Positions 9,071-17,920 of a stretch of 64,000 bases of DNA are shown here, piece by piece. Each line of letters begins with the position of its first letter. Position 1 is the first letter of the stretch. The notes beneath the pieces were generated by a model. The model saw only the letters and a list, made by a program, of their open reading frames with translations. It had not been told where the DNA came from and searched no databases. Origin of the DNA: JACQFK01 sp964619955 (lineage in GTDB: Bacteria > Planctomycetota > MHYJ01 > JACPRB01); contig CAZUJF010000001.1 in assembly GCA_964619955.1 (NCBI GenBank), forward strand, positions 248,001-312,000, read 5' to 3'. The position numbers were made by a program, and so were the translations under genes.

Positions 9071-10801
9071 TCAGCGGGTCTGAAGGGGCCGGAGGAGGTC
9101 GATGCGGCCCCGGTTGTACGAGACTCCATACAGGGCCCAGGAGCCGTAGGCGGGCAGCAGGAGGAGCGGGGGGATCAGCCCGCCCGGGAAGCCGGCCTCC
9201 TTCCCGAAGAGCAGCAGCCCGCCCCCCACCACGGAGAGGGTGGACAGCATCAACGGCAGCAGAAAGCACACGATGCTTCCGAACCTCACGCGCAGGGTGT
9301 CGTCCGTGCCCACGGAGAACTTCAGCATCGTCAGCAGGGGCACCAGCGCGGCCGCCATCAGGAGTCCCTTCGCGGCCGCCCAGATTCCGGTCGACGGGCC
9401 CGGGCCCCGGGCGGTGAAGGCGGCCCCCAGCATCAGGATCAAGGGGGACCAGGCCCCGACGCGGACGAGGGCGGCCTTGAAGAGGATGCGCGAGCCGTCC
9501 CAGTAGCCCACGGGAAAAAAGGCGTAGAACGGGAAGTGCTGTCCGGCCGACTGGAAGAGCTCCAGCCCCGGCCATTTCTGGGGGAAGAGCGGCCAAAGCA
9601 CGACGAGGGCGAGCAGTCCGAGCGGCCAGCCCGCGATCCAGTCCGGGAACAGGAACGCCGCCGTGGACCCCAGGAGCGCGAGGACGGCGGAGCGCCGCCA
9701 GGGCCGGCTCCAGCGCAGATCGCCCCCCAGGAGCAGGTCCGCCCGGGCCTGGTCGCGGGGGCCGAGCATCGCGGCGTAGATCCGCTCCAGCGGCCCTCGC
9801 GAAGGCCATTCGGGGGGCCGGGTCAGCGCTCCGGAGCGGAGATGCTGTTCGGCCATGGCCGGAAGCGCCTGCCGCAGTTCCTGCCGCAATTGAGGCCCCA
9901 GTTCCGGGGCGTCCACCAGATCCTGGTCGTATTCGGAACGCCGGATCATCTCCCGGTGCACGGCGTCCTCCAGGATCAGATCCGCGGGAGGGACGGACAG
10001 CGTGGACACGAGTTCATGGACGACGTAGGAACGCCGAAGGGACCGGCGCGCCACGAAGGGCAGCACGACCAGCGAGGCCGCCGGGACCAGAAGGATCCAG
10101 GCGGCCGGCGAAGAGCCCAGCAATCCCTTGAGAAAGGCGTACGAGCCCCAGCTCGGGGGGAAACAGAGCAGGATTTCCCCGCCGCGGACCAGGGCCAGCC
10201 CGTCGAGCGGCCGGGTGAGGAGCAGCGCCAGGATAGACAGGAGATGAAAGAGGCGTCCGAGCAGGCCCAGGGGCCAGCCGGGCTTCCAGGCGGCGATCGC
10301 CAGGGCCATGCCCAGCATGCCGATCCATTGAAGCAGCGCCAGTCCGGCGGTGGAGGCCAGCACGAGCGGGCTTCCGTTCCGGCCCAGGGCCGCGGCGAGC
10401 AGCACGACCGAGCAGGTGTACAGCGTCCAGCAGCTGCGCCGGAACAGCTTCCGATCCTGCACGTCGAAGAGCTCCCGCTCGGAGACGGGCAGATGCCCCA
10501 GCACCGCGAGATCCTGCGAGGCGTGCAGCCCCTCGAGCAGCTCCCGGGCGCGCAGGCAGCTGGCGCCCGCGGCATGCAGCGTCAGCGCCAGGAGCAGCAT
10601 CGGAAGGGTGACGACGCCCGAGTCCAGCAGCGCGAGCGCGACGACCGGAAGCAGCAGGGGCTGGATCCAGTCGATGGAGATGCTGCGGCGGACGCTCCGG
10701 CGGCGCCTGCGGAACTCGCGCCAGGCTTCCCGGGACGCGCGGAGCTCCGCGCGGGTGCTCCGGCGCAGCCGGGCCTCGAGCGCCCGCAGTCCCGGCCTCA
10801 T
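9071..10801 (-). CDS. Polytopic ABC transporter membrane subunit (ABC-2-like), unknown substrate
   Basis: This 576-residue integral membrane protein starts with ATG at 10801, overlapping the stop of the ATPase gene by ATGA, so it is the obvious partner of that ATPase. After an Arg-rich cytoplasmic N-terminus (about 1-45), I see roughly ten to twelve hydrophobic segments in two blocks, separated by a large soluble stretch (about 265-360). I cannot assign it to a named exporter family. Its operon also encodes a class III aminotransferase, so a link to an amine-modified lipid or metabolite is conceivable. Confidence 0.8.
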   Translation of the reverse strand: MRPGLRALEARLRRSTRAELRASREAWREFRRRRRSVRRSISIDWIQPLLLPVVALALLDSGVVTLPMLLLALTLHAAGASCLRARELLEGLHASQDLAVLGHLPVSERELFDVQDRKLFRRSCWTLYTCSVVLLAAALGRNGSPLVLASTAGLALLQWIGMLGMALAIAAWKPGWPLGLLGRLFHLLSILALLLTRPLDGLALVRGGEILLCFPPSWGSYAFLKGLLGSSPAAWILLVPAASLVVLPFVARRSLRRSYVVHELVSTLSVPPADLILEDAVHREMIRRSEYDQDLVDAPELGPQLRQELRQALPAMAEQHLRSGALTRPPEWPSRGPLERIYAAMLGPRDQARADLLLGGDLRWSRPWRRSAVLALLGSTAAFLFPDWIAGWPLGLLALVVLWPLFPQKWPGLELFQSAGQHFPFYAFFPVGYWDGSRILFKAALVRVGAWSPLILMLGAAFTARGPGPSTGIWAAAKGLLMAAALVPLLTMLKFSVGTDDTLRVRFGSIVCFLLPLMLSTLSVVGGGLLLFGKEAGFPGGLIPPLLLLPAYGSWALYGVSYNRGRIDLLRPLQTR

Positions 10802-11532
10802 GAAGCGTCGTCCCGCAGGCGCCGGAACAGGTCCTCCAGGATGCCGGTCGACCCGGCCCCGTCCCGCTGGAGGGCCTCGACGCGGTCGAACGCGTGGAGG
10901 CGGCCCCGGTCGATGACCATGACGCGGTCCGAAAGGCGCTCGGCGAGATCCAGGAGCTGGGTGGAATACAGGATGGTCCGCCCCCGCTGCGCGGCCCCGC
11001 GGATGAGCCGCTTGAACACGGAGATGCCCTGCGCATCCATGCCGGAGGCGAAGGGCTCGTCCAGCAGCCACAGTTCGGGATCCACGGCGGCCAGGATGCT
11101 CAGCGACGCCTTGTAGAGCTGGCCGCGGGAAAGCGTGCCCAGCGGGAGTTCCGAGATCGCCAGCAGATCGAAGTCCTTCAGCAGCGGCACGACCCGGTCC
11201 TCGAGCCCGGCGGAGTCCCGTTCATACAAGGTATGTACGAGCGAAAGATGCCGCAGCAGGCTCATGTCCGCGTAGAGGGGCGGGAAGTCGGGGAGGAACA
11301 TGAGCCGGCGCCGGAGGTCCAGCCGGTTCCTCCGGAAGGGCTCGCCGTCGTAGAGGATGCAGCCGCGGTCCGGGCCGGCGACGCCGCCGAGGCAGCGCAG
11401 GAGCGTGCTCTTGCCGGCCCCGTTGGATCCGAGGACGGCCACGATCTGGCCCGAGTCGATCTCCGCCGTCACGTCATCCAGGGCCTTCAGCGCTCCGTAC
11501 GACTTGCTGAGGTGCTCGAGGATGATGCGCAT
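10798..11532 (-). CDS. ABC transporter ATP-binding protein
   Basis: The 244-residue ATPase has Walker A (GSNGAGKST), the signature LSRGQLYKASL (a degenerate LSGGQ with Arg at the second Gly), Walker B (LWLLDEPFASG) and a final region YSTQLLDLAERLSDRV. The GSNGAGKST form with a short protein is typical of the ABC-2/CcmA-type export ATPases. It begins three bases after the stop of the aminotransferase gene (TAAGCCATG) and overlaps the membrane subunit by 4 bp, so the three genes are translationally coupled. The switch position reads YSTQ rather than the usual histidine, which is worth noting for activity. Confidence 0.9.
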   Translation of the reverse strand: MRIILEHLSKSYGALKALDDVTAEIDSGQIVAVLGSNGAGKSTLLRCLGGVAGPDRGCILYDGEPFRRNRLDLRRRLMFLPDFPPLYADMSLLRHLSLVHTLYERDSAGLEDRVVPLLKDFDLLAISELPLGTLSRGQLYKASLSILAAVDPELWLLDEPFASGMDAQGISVFKRLIRGAAQRGRTILYSTQLLDLAERLSDRVMVIDRGRLHAFDRVEALQRDGAGSTGILEDLFRRLRDDAS

Positions 11533-11535
11533 GGC

Positions 11536-12912
11536 TTAGAAGATCGCGTTCTTGGCGAGCCGCGATCCGACCTCCCAGAAGGGACCGGGAAAGGAATGCG
11601 ACGCGGCGATCACCTCCTCGAGCGATTTCACGAGGTAGTCGCGGTCTTCGCGGCTGATGAGCAGGGCCGGGGCGATCTTGAGCACGTCTTCGTTGTGGCC
11701 GGCCACCTGGGTCATGATGCCGTGCTTTTCCATGAGCGGGATCGTGAAGGCCTGGGCGAAAAGGCCGGGGTTGATCTTGTGCATCATCGTCCACGCCTGG
11801 CGCAGCAGGAACGATTTGGGCTCGCCGAACTCCACGCCGATGAGCAGCCCCAGGCCGCGCACCTCCTTGACGAGCTCGTACTTCCCGACGAGGGGCTGCA
11901 GGGCCTTCATCAGGTGGGCGCCCGCCTCGGCGCCGCGCTCGATGAGCTTCTCGGTCTCCAGGACGTGCAGCGTGGCGAGCCCGGAGGCCATCGCGAGATT
12001 GTTGCCCATGAACGTGGACGCGTGCACGCAGCTGCGGTCCAGCCGCGAGTAGACCCCCTTGATGACCTCCTTCCGCGTGACCACGGCGGAGACGGGCACC
12101 ATGGCCCCGCTGAGGCCCTTCGAGAGGCAGACGATGTCGGGCTCGACCTTGTAGCGTTCGGAGGCGAGGAAGGTCCCCGTGCGGCCGAAGCCGGTGTGGA
12201 TCTCGTCCATGATGAACAGCGTCTTCTGCTTCCGGCAGAGCTCCTGCACGCGGGCATGGAAGCCCTCCGGGGGCAGGATGATGCCGGCGCCGACCTGGAC
12301 GGGCTCCAGGATGACGCCCGCGACGTCGCCTTTGGACAGCTCCTTTTCGATCGCGTTCGCGTCGCCGAAGGGGACGACGTTCATGTCCGGCACGAGCGGC
12401 TCGAAACCGTCCCGCCACATCTTGTGCCCGGTGACGGAGAGGGCGCCGTACGTGACCCCGTGGTAGGAGTGGTCGCAGTAGAGGATGCGGCGGCGCCCCG
12501 TGGCGGCGCGGGCGAACTTGAGCGCCGCCTCGATCGCCTCGGAGCCGGAATTGCCGAAGTAGACCATGTCGAGCCAGGGGATGCGCTGGACGAGGGCCTC
12601 CGCCAGCAGGCCGGACATGAGCGAGCAGTCCAGCTGGAGCAGGTTCGGCAGGCTCTCGGAGAGCGCGTCCTGCAGGGCCTTCCGGATCACCGGATGGTTG
12701 TGCCCGATGTTCGAGACGCAGAAGCCGGAGACGCAGTCGAGGTAGCGGCGGCCTTCCGTGTCCCAGAGGTGGCAGCCCTCGGCCTTGGCGTAGACCTTGT
12801 CGTAGCCGGTGAGCTGGGAGACCTTGGCCCAGGCGGGATTGATGTATTTGGCGTGCAGCTTGTAGTTTTCGCCGAGGCGGGCCTTGAACGTCTTCAGCAG
12901 ATCGAAGCTCAT
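11536..12912 (-). CDS. Class III (PLP-dependent) aminotransferase, HpnO candidate
   Basis: The 458-residue protein is a fold-type I class III aminotransferase. PLP lysine is K265 (CLSKGLSG), the pyridine-N aspartate is D236 (IMDEIHTGFGRTG) and the phosphate loop is GNSGSEA (120-126). The family includes ornithine, acetylornithine and HpnO aminotransferases; HpnO makes aminobacteriohopanetriol from the hopanoid side chain. The nearby cyclase and hpnH make HpnO attractive, but I see no residue that proves the substrate, so I give no symbol. It is first in an operon with an ABC transporter and divergent from the FAH-family gene across 95 bp. Confidence 0.85.
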   Translation of the reverse strand: MSFDLLKTFKARLGENYKLHAKYINPAWAKVSQLTGYDKVYAKAEGCHLWDTEGRRYLDCVSGFCVSNIGHNHPVIRKALQDALSESLPNLLQLDCSLMSGLLAEALVQRIPWLDMVYFGNSGSEAIEAALKFARAATGRRRILYCDHSYHGVTYGALSVTGHKMWRDGFEPLVPDMNVVPFGDANAIEKELSKGDVAGVILEPVQVGAGIILPPEGFHARVQELCRKQKTLFIMDEIHTGFGRTGTFLASERYKVEPDIVCLSKGLSGAMVPVSAVVTRKEVIKGVYSRLDRSCVHASTFMGNNLAMASGLATLHVLETEKLIERGAEAGAHLMKALQPLVGKYELVKEVRGLGLLIGVEFGEPKSFLLRQAWTMMHKINPGLFAQAFTIPLMEKHGIMTQVAGHNEDVLKIAPALLISREDRDYLVKSLEEVIAASHSFPGPFWEVGSRLAKNAIF

Positions 12913-13007
12913 AGGGCGGAAAGTATAACAAGGCGGGGCGGGTATTTCATTGCCCGGCGTCGAGGGCCTCCGCTATCATCGGCGCGTTCCACCCACAGGA
13001 AAACGAC

Positions 13008-13862
13008 ATGAAACTGCTCCGCATCGGCGAACCCGGCCGCGAAACCCCGGCCGTCCGGGCTTCGGAAACCGAGGCCTGGGACGCGGCTTCCGTCACGCGC
13101 GATTTCGACGGCGCCTTCTTCGAGTCGGGGGGGCTCTCCCGCCTCAAAGCCGCGGTGACGAACGGCGGCCTTCCGAGGATCGCCCTGGCGGGGAAGCGCC
13201 TGGGCGCGCCGGTCGCACGGCCTTGGAAGGTGCTCGGCATCGGCCTCAACTACGCGGATCACGCGAAGGAATCGGGCATGCCGATCCCCGCCGAGCCGGT
13301 CGTCTTCATGAAGGCCTCCAACACGGTGATCGGGCCGTACGACACCGTGCTCATCCCCCGCCGGAGCCTGAAATGCGACTGGGAGGTCGAACTCGGCGTG
13401 GTGATCGGGAAGACCGCGCGTTATCTCGAATCGAAGGAGCAGGCGCTCGACCACGTCGCCGGATACTGCGTGTCCAACGACGTGTCGGAGCGCCACTTCC
13501 AGCTGGAGCGCGGGGGCCAGTGGGACAAGGGCAAGTCCGCCGAGACGTTCAATCCGCTGGGCCCCTGGCTGGTGACGACGGACGAGATCCCCGATCCCCA
13601 GGTGCTCCCGATGTGGCTGGACGTCAACGGCCAACGGATGCAGACGGGAAACACGAAGACGATGATCTTCGACGTGAAACACATCGTGTGGTATCTGAGC
13701 CAGTTCATGGTGCTCGAGGCCGGCGACGTGATCACGACGGGAACGCCTCCGGGCGTGGGGCTCGGTCAGAAGCCCTCCCCGATCTTCCTGAAGGCGGGGG
13801 ATGTGATGGAGCTGTCCATCGAGGGCCTGGGCCGGCAGAAGCAGACGACGATGCAGGCATGA
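13008..13862 (+). CDS. Fumarylacetoacetate hydrolase family protein
   Basis: The 284-residue protein carries the FAH fold hallmarks: the GIGLNYADHAKE segment, the metal-binding acidic residues in DWEVELGVVIGK and the substrate loop GDVITTGTPPGVG. Family members hydrolyse or decarboxylate acylpyruvates and ring-cleavage products of aromatic degradation, using Mg or Mn. It overlaps coxS by ATGA at 13859-13862, so it is made with the molybdenum hydroxylase and probably acts downstream of it. A -10-like TATCAT at 12974-12979 lies in the divergent gap. Confidence 0.9.
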   Translation: MKLLRIGEPGRETPAVRASETEAWDAASVTRDFDGAFFESGGLSRLKAAVTNGGLPRIALAGKRLGAPVARPWKVLGIGLNYADHAKESGMPIPAEPVVFMKASNTVIGPYDTVLIPRRSLKCDWEVELGVVIGKTARYLESKEQALDHVAGYCVSNDVSERHFQLERGGQWDKGKSAETFNPLGPWLVTTDEIPDPQVLPMWLDVNGQRMQTGNTKTMIFDVKHIVWYLSQFMVLEAGDVITTGTPPGVGLGQKPSPIFLKAGDVMELSIEGLGRQKQTTMQA

Positions 13863-14326
13863 AGGTCTCGATTCGGGTCAACGGCGCCCTGAAGGAGGCG
13901 GAGGTCGAGCCGCGCCTCCTCCTGGTGCAGTTCCTCCGGGACGTCTGCGGACTGACGGGAACCCATGTCGGCTGTGAGACCTCGATCTGCGGCGCCTGCA
14001 CCGTGCTGCTCGACGGGCAGGCGGTGAAGTCCTGCACGATCCTCGCCGTCCAGGCGGACGGATCCGAAATCACCACGATCGAAGGCCTGGCGAAGGACGG
14101 CGTCCTGCATCCCCTGCAGACCGGGTTCTGGGAAAAGCACGGCCTGCAGTGCGGCTTCTGCACCCCGGGGATGATTCTCGCCGCCTCTGAAATACTCGCC
14201 AAGAATCCGAAGGCCACGCGACCTGAAATCCGCGACGGACTCCAGGGAAATCTCTGCCGCTGCACCGGATACGGCCACATCGTCGACGCCGTCGAGCACG
14301 CCGCTCGAAAGAGCGGGGGGCGTTGA
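13859..14326 (+). CDS. coxS: Molybdenum hydroxylase 2Fe-2S subunit (CoxS-like)
   Basis: This 155-residue electron-transfer subunit contains the N-terminal plant-type cluster ligands C39, C44, C47 and C59 and the second cluster ligands C98, C101, C133 and C135 (QCGFC and CRC). It passes electrons from the molybdenum site in CoxL to FAD in CoxM. The start ATG at 13859 overlaps the stop of the FAH-family gene. Length and motif order match the family exactly. Confidence 0.93.
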   Translation: MKVSIRVNGALKEAEVEPRLLLVQFLRDVCGLTGTHVGCETSICGACTVLLDGQAVKSCTILAVQADGSEITTIEGLAKDGVLHPLQTGFWEKHGLQCGFCTPGMILAASEILAKNPKATRPEIRDGLQGNLCRCTGYGHIVDAVEHAARKSGGR

Positions 14327-14328
14327 CA

Positions 14329-16665
14329 ATGCCGGGCTCGTACATCGGCAAAGCCGTCAAGCGCGTCGAGGATCCCCGCCTCATCAAGGGCGAAGGCCTC
14401 TACGTCGACGATCTGCGCCTCCCCGGTCTGCTCCATGCGGTCGTCGTGCGCAGCCCGCACGCGCATGCGAAGATCCTGGGGATCCGGACGGACGCGGCGC
14501 GCTCGATGCCCGGCGTCCGGGGCGTCTTCACCGCCGCGGACATGAAGCTGCCGCTGCTCCCGTTTTCGAACGCCATGCCGGAACAGAAGGTTCTGCAGCA
14601 TCCGCCGTTCGCGACCACGCGGGTGTACTTCGTCGGCCATCCCGTGGCGGTGGTGGTCGCCGACACGGCCGCCCGGGCCCGGGATGCCGCGGACCACGTC
14701 GAGGGGGACTACGAACCGCTGCCGGTCGTGATCGATCCCGTGAAGGCCGTCGAGCCGGACAGCCCCCTGACCCATCTCGACCTCGGCACGAACGTGGCGC
14801 TGCGCTGGACCTTGAGCGGGGGAGATGCCGCCGCAGCCCTGGCGAAGGGGGATCGCGTGCTGAAGGTCCGCATGATCCAGCCGCGTCTGACGCCGATGGC
14901 CCTGGAACCTCGCGGGTGCATCGCCCAGTGGCGGGCGGGGGAGGGCGGGCTGACGCTCTGGACCTCCACGCAGGTCCCGCATCTCATCAAGATCTACCTG
15001 CCGGCCCTCCTCGGCATTCCCGAGACGAAGGTCCGGATCGTCACGCCGGAGGTCGGAGGCGCCTTCGGATCGAAGTTGAATCTTTATCCCGAGGAGATCG
15101 CCGTCTCCTGGCTGGCCCGGAAACTCGACGCCCCGGTCAAATGGATCGAGACGCGGCGCGAGAACGCCTCCGCGACGACGATGGGGCGGGACCAGGTCGG
15201 CGACTTCGAGATCGGCGTCCGCAAGGACGGCACGATCCTCGGGGTGAAGGCGCGCATCCTCGCCGACATCGGCGCCTACTGCCAGATGGGCACGGCGAGC
15301 ATTCCCACGCTGACGGGGCTCATGCTGCCGGGCTGCTACGGCTTTCGAAACCTCGAAGTCGAGGTCCTCGACGTGCACACCCACAAGATGGCGACGGACG
15401 CCTACCGCGGCGCGGGGCGGCCGGAGGCGACGTATGCGATCGAGCGGCTCGTCGACCTGGTCTCAGGGGAATTGGGGCTCGCCCCGGACGCCGTGCGCCG
15501 CAAGAACTTCATCAAGCCCGCCGCGTTTCCGTTCCGCACGTCCGGCGGCATCACCTACGACAGCGGCAATTATGCGGGGGCGTTGAAGAAGGCGCAGTCG
15601 CTGGCGGGCTGGCCGAAGCTCCTGAAGCAGCGCGCGGCCGCCCGCAAGGCCGGGCGCCTCTTCGGTCTCGGGATGGCCTCGTACGTCGAGATCTGCGCGT
15701 TCGGCCCGTCCAAGGGCATGGACCACGGCGGCTGGGAGTGGGGCCAGATCCGCATCGAGATGTCCGGCAGCGTCACGGTCATCACGGGCGCGACGCCGCA
15801 CGGCCAGGGACAGGAAACGAGTTTCGCGCAGATCGCGGCGGGTGCGCTCGGCGTCCCGATGGCGGACGTGGTCGTCCACCGCGGAGACACCTCTACGGCG
15901 ACGCACGGCCGCGACACCTACGGCAGCCGGGCGACCGCGGTGGGCGGCCCGGCGATCCTGATGTGCGCCGACAAGCTGATCGCAAAGGGACGGGTGCTCG
16001 CCGCCCATCTGCTCCAGGGGAAGCCCGCGGCCGTGACGTTCAAGGCCGGACGTTTCGTCCTGAAGGGGAAGTCCCTGGGGTGGAAGGAACTCGCGCGGGA
16101 AGCGTACGAGGCGAAGCGGATCCCGCGCGGCTTCGAGCCCGGGCTTGAGGCGTCCAGCTTTTTCGAGCCGCCGAGCTGCACGTATCCGTTCGGGACGCAT
16201 CTGGCCGCGGTCGAGGTGGATCGTGAGACGGGCGCCGTCGAAATCAAGTCCTTCACCGCCGTGGACGACTGCGGACCGCGTCTGAATCCGCTGCTGGTCG
16301 AGGGCCAGGTGCAGGGCGGCATCGCCCAGGGGCTGGGACAGGCGCTCTTCGAGCGGACGGTCTACGGCGACGACGGCCAGCTGCTCACCGGCGAATTCAT
16401 GGATTATCCGCTGCCGCGCGCCTCGGACATGCCGGAGCTGACGCTCGGCGCCACGGTGACGCCCTCGCCGGCGAACCCCAGGGGGTGGAAGGGCATCGGG
16501 GAGGCCGCGACCATCGGGTCCACGCCGGCGTTGGTGAACGCGGTCATCGATGCGCTGTCGCCGCTGGGGGTGAAACACGTGGATCTGCCGATGACGCCCG
16601 AGAAGGTCTGGCGCGCGATTCACGTTCCTTCGAGCCGTCCCGCGGTTGAGGTGAGGTCGCGATGA
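14329..16665 (+). CDS. coxL: Molybdenum hydroxylase large subunit, form II CoxL-like
   Basis: The 778-residue subunit binds the molybdopterin cofactor and the substrate. The active-site loop reads AYRGAGR at 358-364, the form II signature; true CO dehydrogenases have AYxCSFR. The GGAFGSK motif and the catalytic glutamate in GIGEAATIG are both present, so it should be an active xanthine-oxidase-family enzyme. The start is the ATG at 14329, two bases after the coxS stop; an overlapping TTG at 14323 is an alternative. The substrate is unknown. The FAH-family neighbour argues for an organic acid or heterocycle. Confidence 0.92.
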   Translation: MPGSYIGKAVKRVEDPRLIKGEGLYVDDLRLPGLLHAVVVRSPHAHAKILGIRTDAARSMPGVRGVFTAADMKLPLLPFSNAMPEQKVLQHPPFATTRVYFVGHPVAVVVADTAARARDAADHVEGDYEPLPVVIDPVKAVEPDSPLTHLDLGTNVALRWTLSGGDAAAALAKGDRVLKVRMIQPRLTPMALEPRGCIAQWRAGEGGLTLWTSTQVPHLIKIYLPALLGIPETKVRIVTPEVGGAFGSKLNLYPEEIAVSWLARKLDAPVKWIETRRENASATTMGRDQVGDFEIGVRKDGTILGVKARILADIGAYCQMGTASIPTLTGLMLPGCYGFRNLEVEVLDVHTHKMATDAYRGAGRPEATYAIERLVDLVSGELGLAPDAVRRKNFIKPAAFPFRTSGGITYDSGNYAGALKKAQSLAGWPKLLKQRAAARKAGRLFGLGMASYVEICAFGPSKGMDHGGWEWGQIRIEMSGSVTVITGATPHGQGQETSFAQIAAGALGVPMADVVVHRGDTSTATHGRDTYGSRATAVGGPAILMCADKLIAKGRVLAAHLLQGKPAAVTFKAGRFVLKGKSLGWKELAREAYEAKRIPRGFEPGLEASSFFEPPSCTYPFGTHLAAVEVDRETGAVEIKSFTAVDDCGPRLNPLLVEGQVQGGIAQGLGQALFERTVYGDDGQLLTGEFMDYPLPRASDMPELTLGATVTPSPANPRGWKGIGEAATIGSTPALVNAVIDALSPLGVKHVDLPMTPEKVWRAIHVPSSRPAVEVRSR

Positions 16666-17486
16666 TCCCCGCCGCGTTCGATTACGCCCGTCCGGGGACC
16701 CTGGAGGAAGCCCTGGAACTGCTCGCCCGTCACGGGGAGGACGCCAAGATCCTCGCCGGGGGGCACAGCCTGGTGCCCGCGCTCAAGCTCCGGCTGCTGC
16801 AGCCGAAGCTGCTCGTGGATCTGGGGGGCCTGAAGCAGCTCCGTGGGATCTGCGAGGACGGCGGCGCCATCGTGATCGGCGCGCTCAGCACCCACGCGGA
16901 CCTGGAGTCCTCGGATGTGCTGCGGCGGCACTGTCCGCTGCTTCCGGAAACGGCCCGGACGATCGGGGATCCGCAGGTGCGCAACCGGGGAACCTTCGGC
17001 GGCAGCCTCGCCTATGCGGATCCCGCGGCCGACTGGCCCGCCGCCGCGCTGGCGCTGGAGGCCGAACTGGAAATCGCGGGGCCGACGGGGCGTCGCCGGG
17101 TCGCCGCCCGGGACTTTTTCGTCGACCTGCTGCAGAGCGCCGTGGGCCCGGGGGAGATCCTGATCTCGATCCGCATGCCGAAGACCGGTCCCCAGGCGGC
17201 CTACGAGAAGGTCGCGCAGCAGGCGAGCGGCTTCGCGATCTGCGGCGCCGCCGTGGTGGCCGGCAAGGGGGGCGTGCGTGTGGGGATCACGGGGGCCGGT
17301 CCGAAGCCGTACCGCGCACTCGCCGTGGAAACGGCGATCGCCGAGGGAAGGTCCCCCGCGGAAGCCGCCCTGAAAGCGTCCGAGGGGCTGGAAGCCCTCT
17401 CGGATCTGCACGCGTCGGCGGAATTCCGCGCGCATCTGGCCTGCGTGACGACGCGGCGCGCCCTCGAACGGGCGCTGAAGGCGTGA
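16662..17486 (+). CDS. coxM: Molybdenum hydroxylase FAD-binding subunit (CoxM-like)
   Basis: The 274-residue flavoprotein subunit shows both FAD-contact motifs of the family, AGGHS at 32-36 and TIGDPQVRNRGTFGGS at 100-115. It overlaps the coxL stop by ATGA and its own stop overlaps the coxG start by GTGA, so the four genes are translationally coupled. It would oxidise the reduced clusters of CoxS and pass electrons to a quinone or oxygen. Confidence 0.93.
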   Translation: MIPAAFDYARPGTLEEALELLARHGEDAKILAGGHSLVPALKLRLLQPKLLVDLGGLKQLRGICEDGGAIVIGALSTHADLESSDVLRRHCPLLPETARTIGDPQVRNRGTFGGSLAYADPAADWPAAALALEAELEIAGPTGRRRVAARDFFVDLLQSAVGPGEILISIRMPKTGPQAAYEKVAQQASGFAICGAAVVAGKGGVRVGITGAGPKPYRALAVETAIAEGRSPAEAALKASEGLEALSDLHASAEFRAHLACVTTRRALERALKA

Positions 17487-17920
17487 AGCTCTCGCTGAGC
17501 CACCGCTTCAAGGCCGCCCCGGGGCGGATCTATGCCGCGTTGATCGACCCCGCGGTCCTGCAGGCCTGCCTGTCCGGCTGCGAGAAGATGCAGCTCACGG
17601 GGCCGGACGCCTACGACGTGGAATTGAGCCTCGGGCTGGCCGGTCTCAAGGGCCGCTACACCGGCAGGGTGCGCCTGACCGAGAAGGATCCTCCGGCCTC
17701 GCTCACCCTGGAAATGGAAGGCAAAGGTCTTCCAGGGTTCGTGCGCGGCGCCGCCCGCCTCACGCTGACGGCGGCGGAAGGCGGGACGACGCTCCAGGCG
17801 GAAGGGGAGATGAGCGTCGGCGGCGTCATCGCCGCGGTGGGATCCCGTCTGATCGAGGCGGCGGCGCGGAAGATGGCGGCGGACTTCTTCGCGAAGCTCG
17901 ACGCGCGCTCAGAGCTTTAG
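17483..17920 (+). CDS. coxG: CoxG-like SRPBCC domain protein
   Basis: The 145-residue protein has the START/SRPBCC fold pattern of the CO dehydrogenase subunit G family (LSHRFKAAPGRIYAALIDPAVLQACLSG, then GLKGRYTGRVRL). CoxG is reported to attach the hydroxylase to the membrane in CO oxidisers; here the role may be similar. It starts with a GTG overlapping the coxM stop. It lacks the long C-terminal anchor found in some CoxG proteins. Its last 12 bases overlap the convergent lipoprotein gene. Confidence 0.85.
   Translation: MKLSLSHRFKAAPGRIYAALIDPAVLQACLSGCEKMQLTGPDAYDVELSLGLAGLKGRYTGRVRLTEKDPPASLTLEMEGKGLPGFVRGAARLTLTAAEGGTTLQAEGEMSVGGVIAAVGSRLIEAAARKMAADFFAKLDARSEL

Noticed and set aside
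9536..11116. Long plus-strand frame opposite the ABC transporter genes
   Set aside because: Translation is Gln/Arg/Gly-rich and motif-free; the minus-strand frames carry Walker motifs and membrane segments.
14329..16665. CoxL as a true aerobic CO dehydrogenase
   Set aside because: The active-site loop is AYRGAGR, not AYxCSFR.
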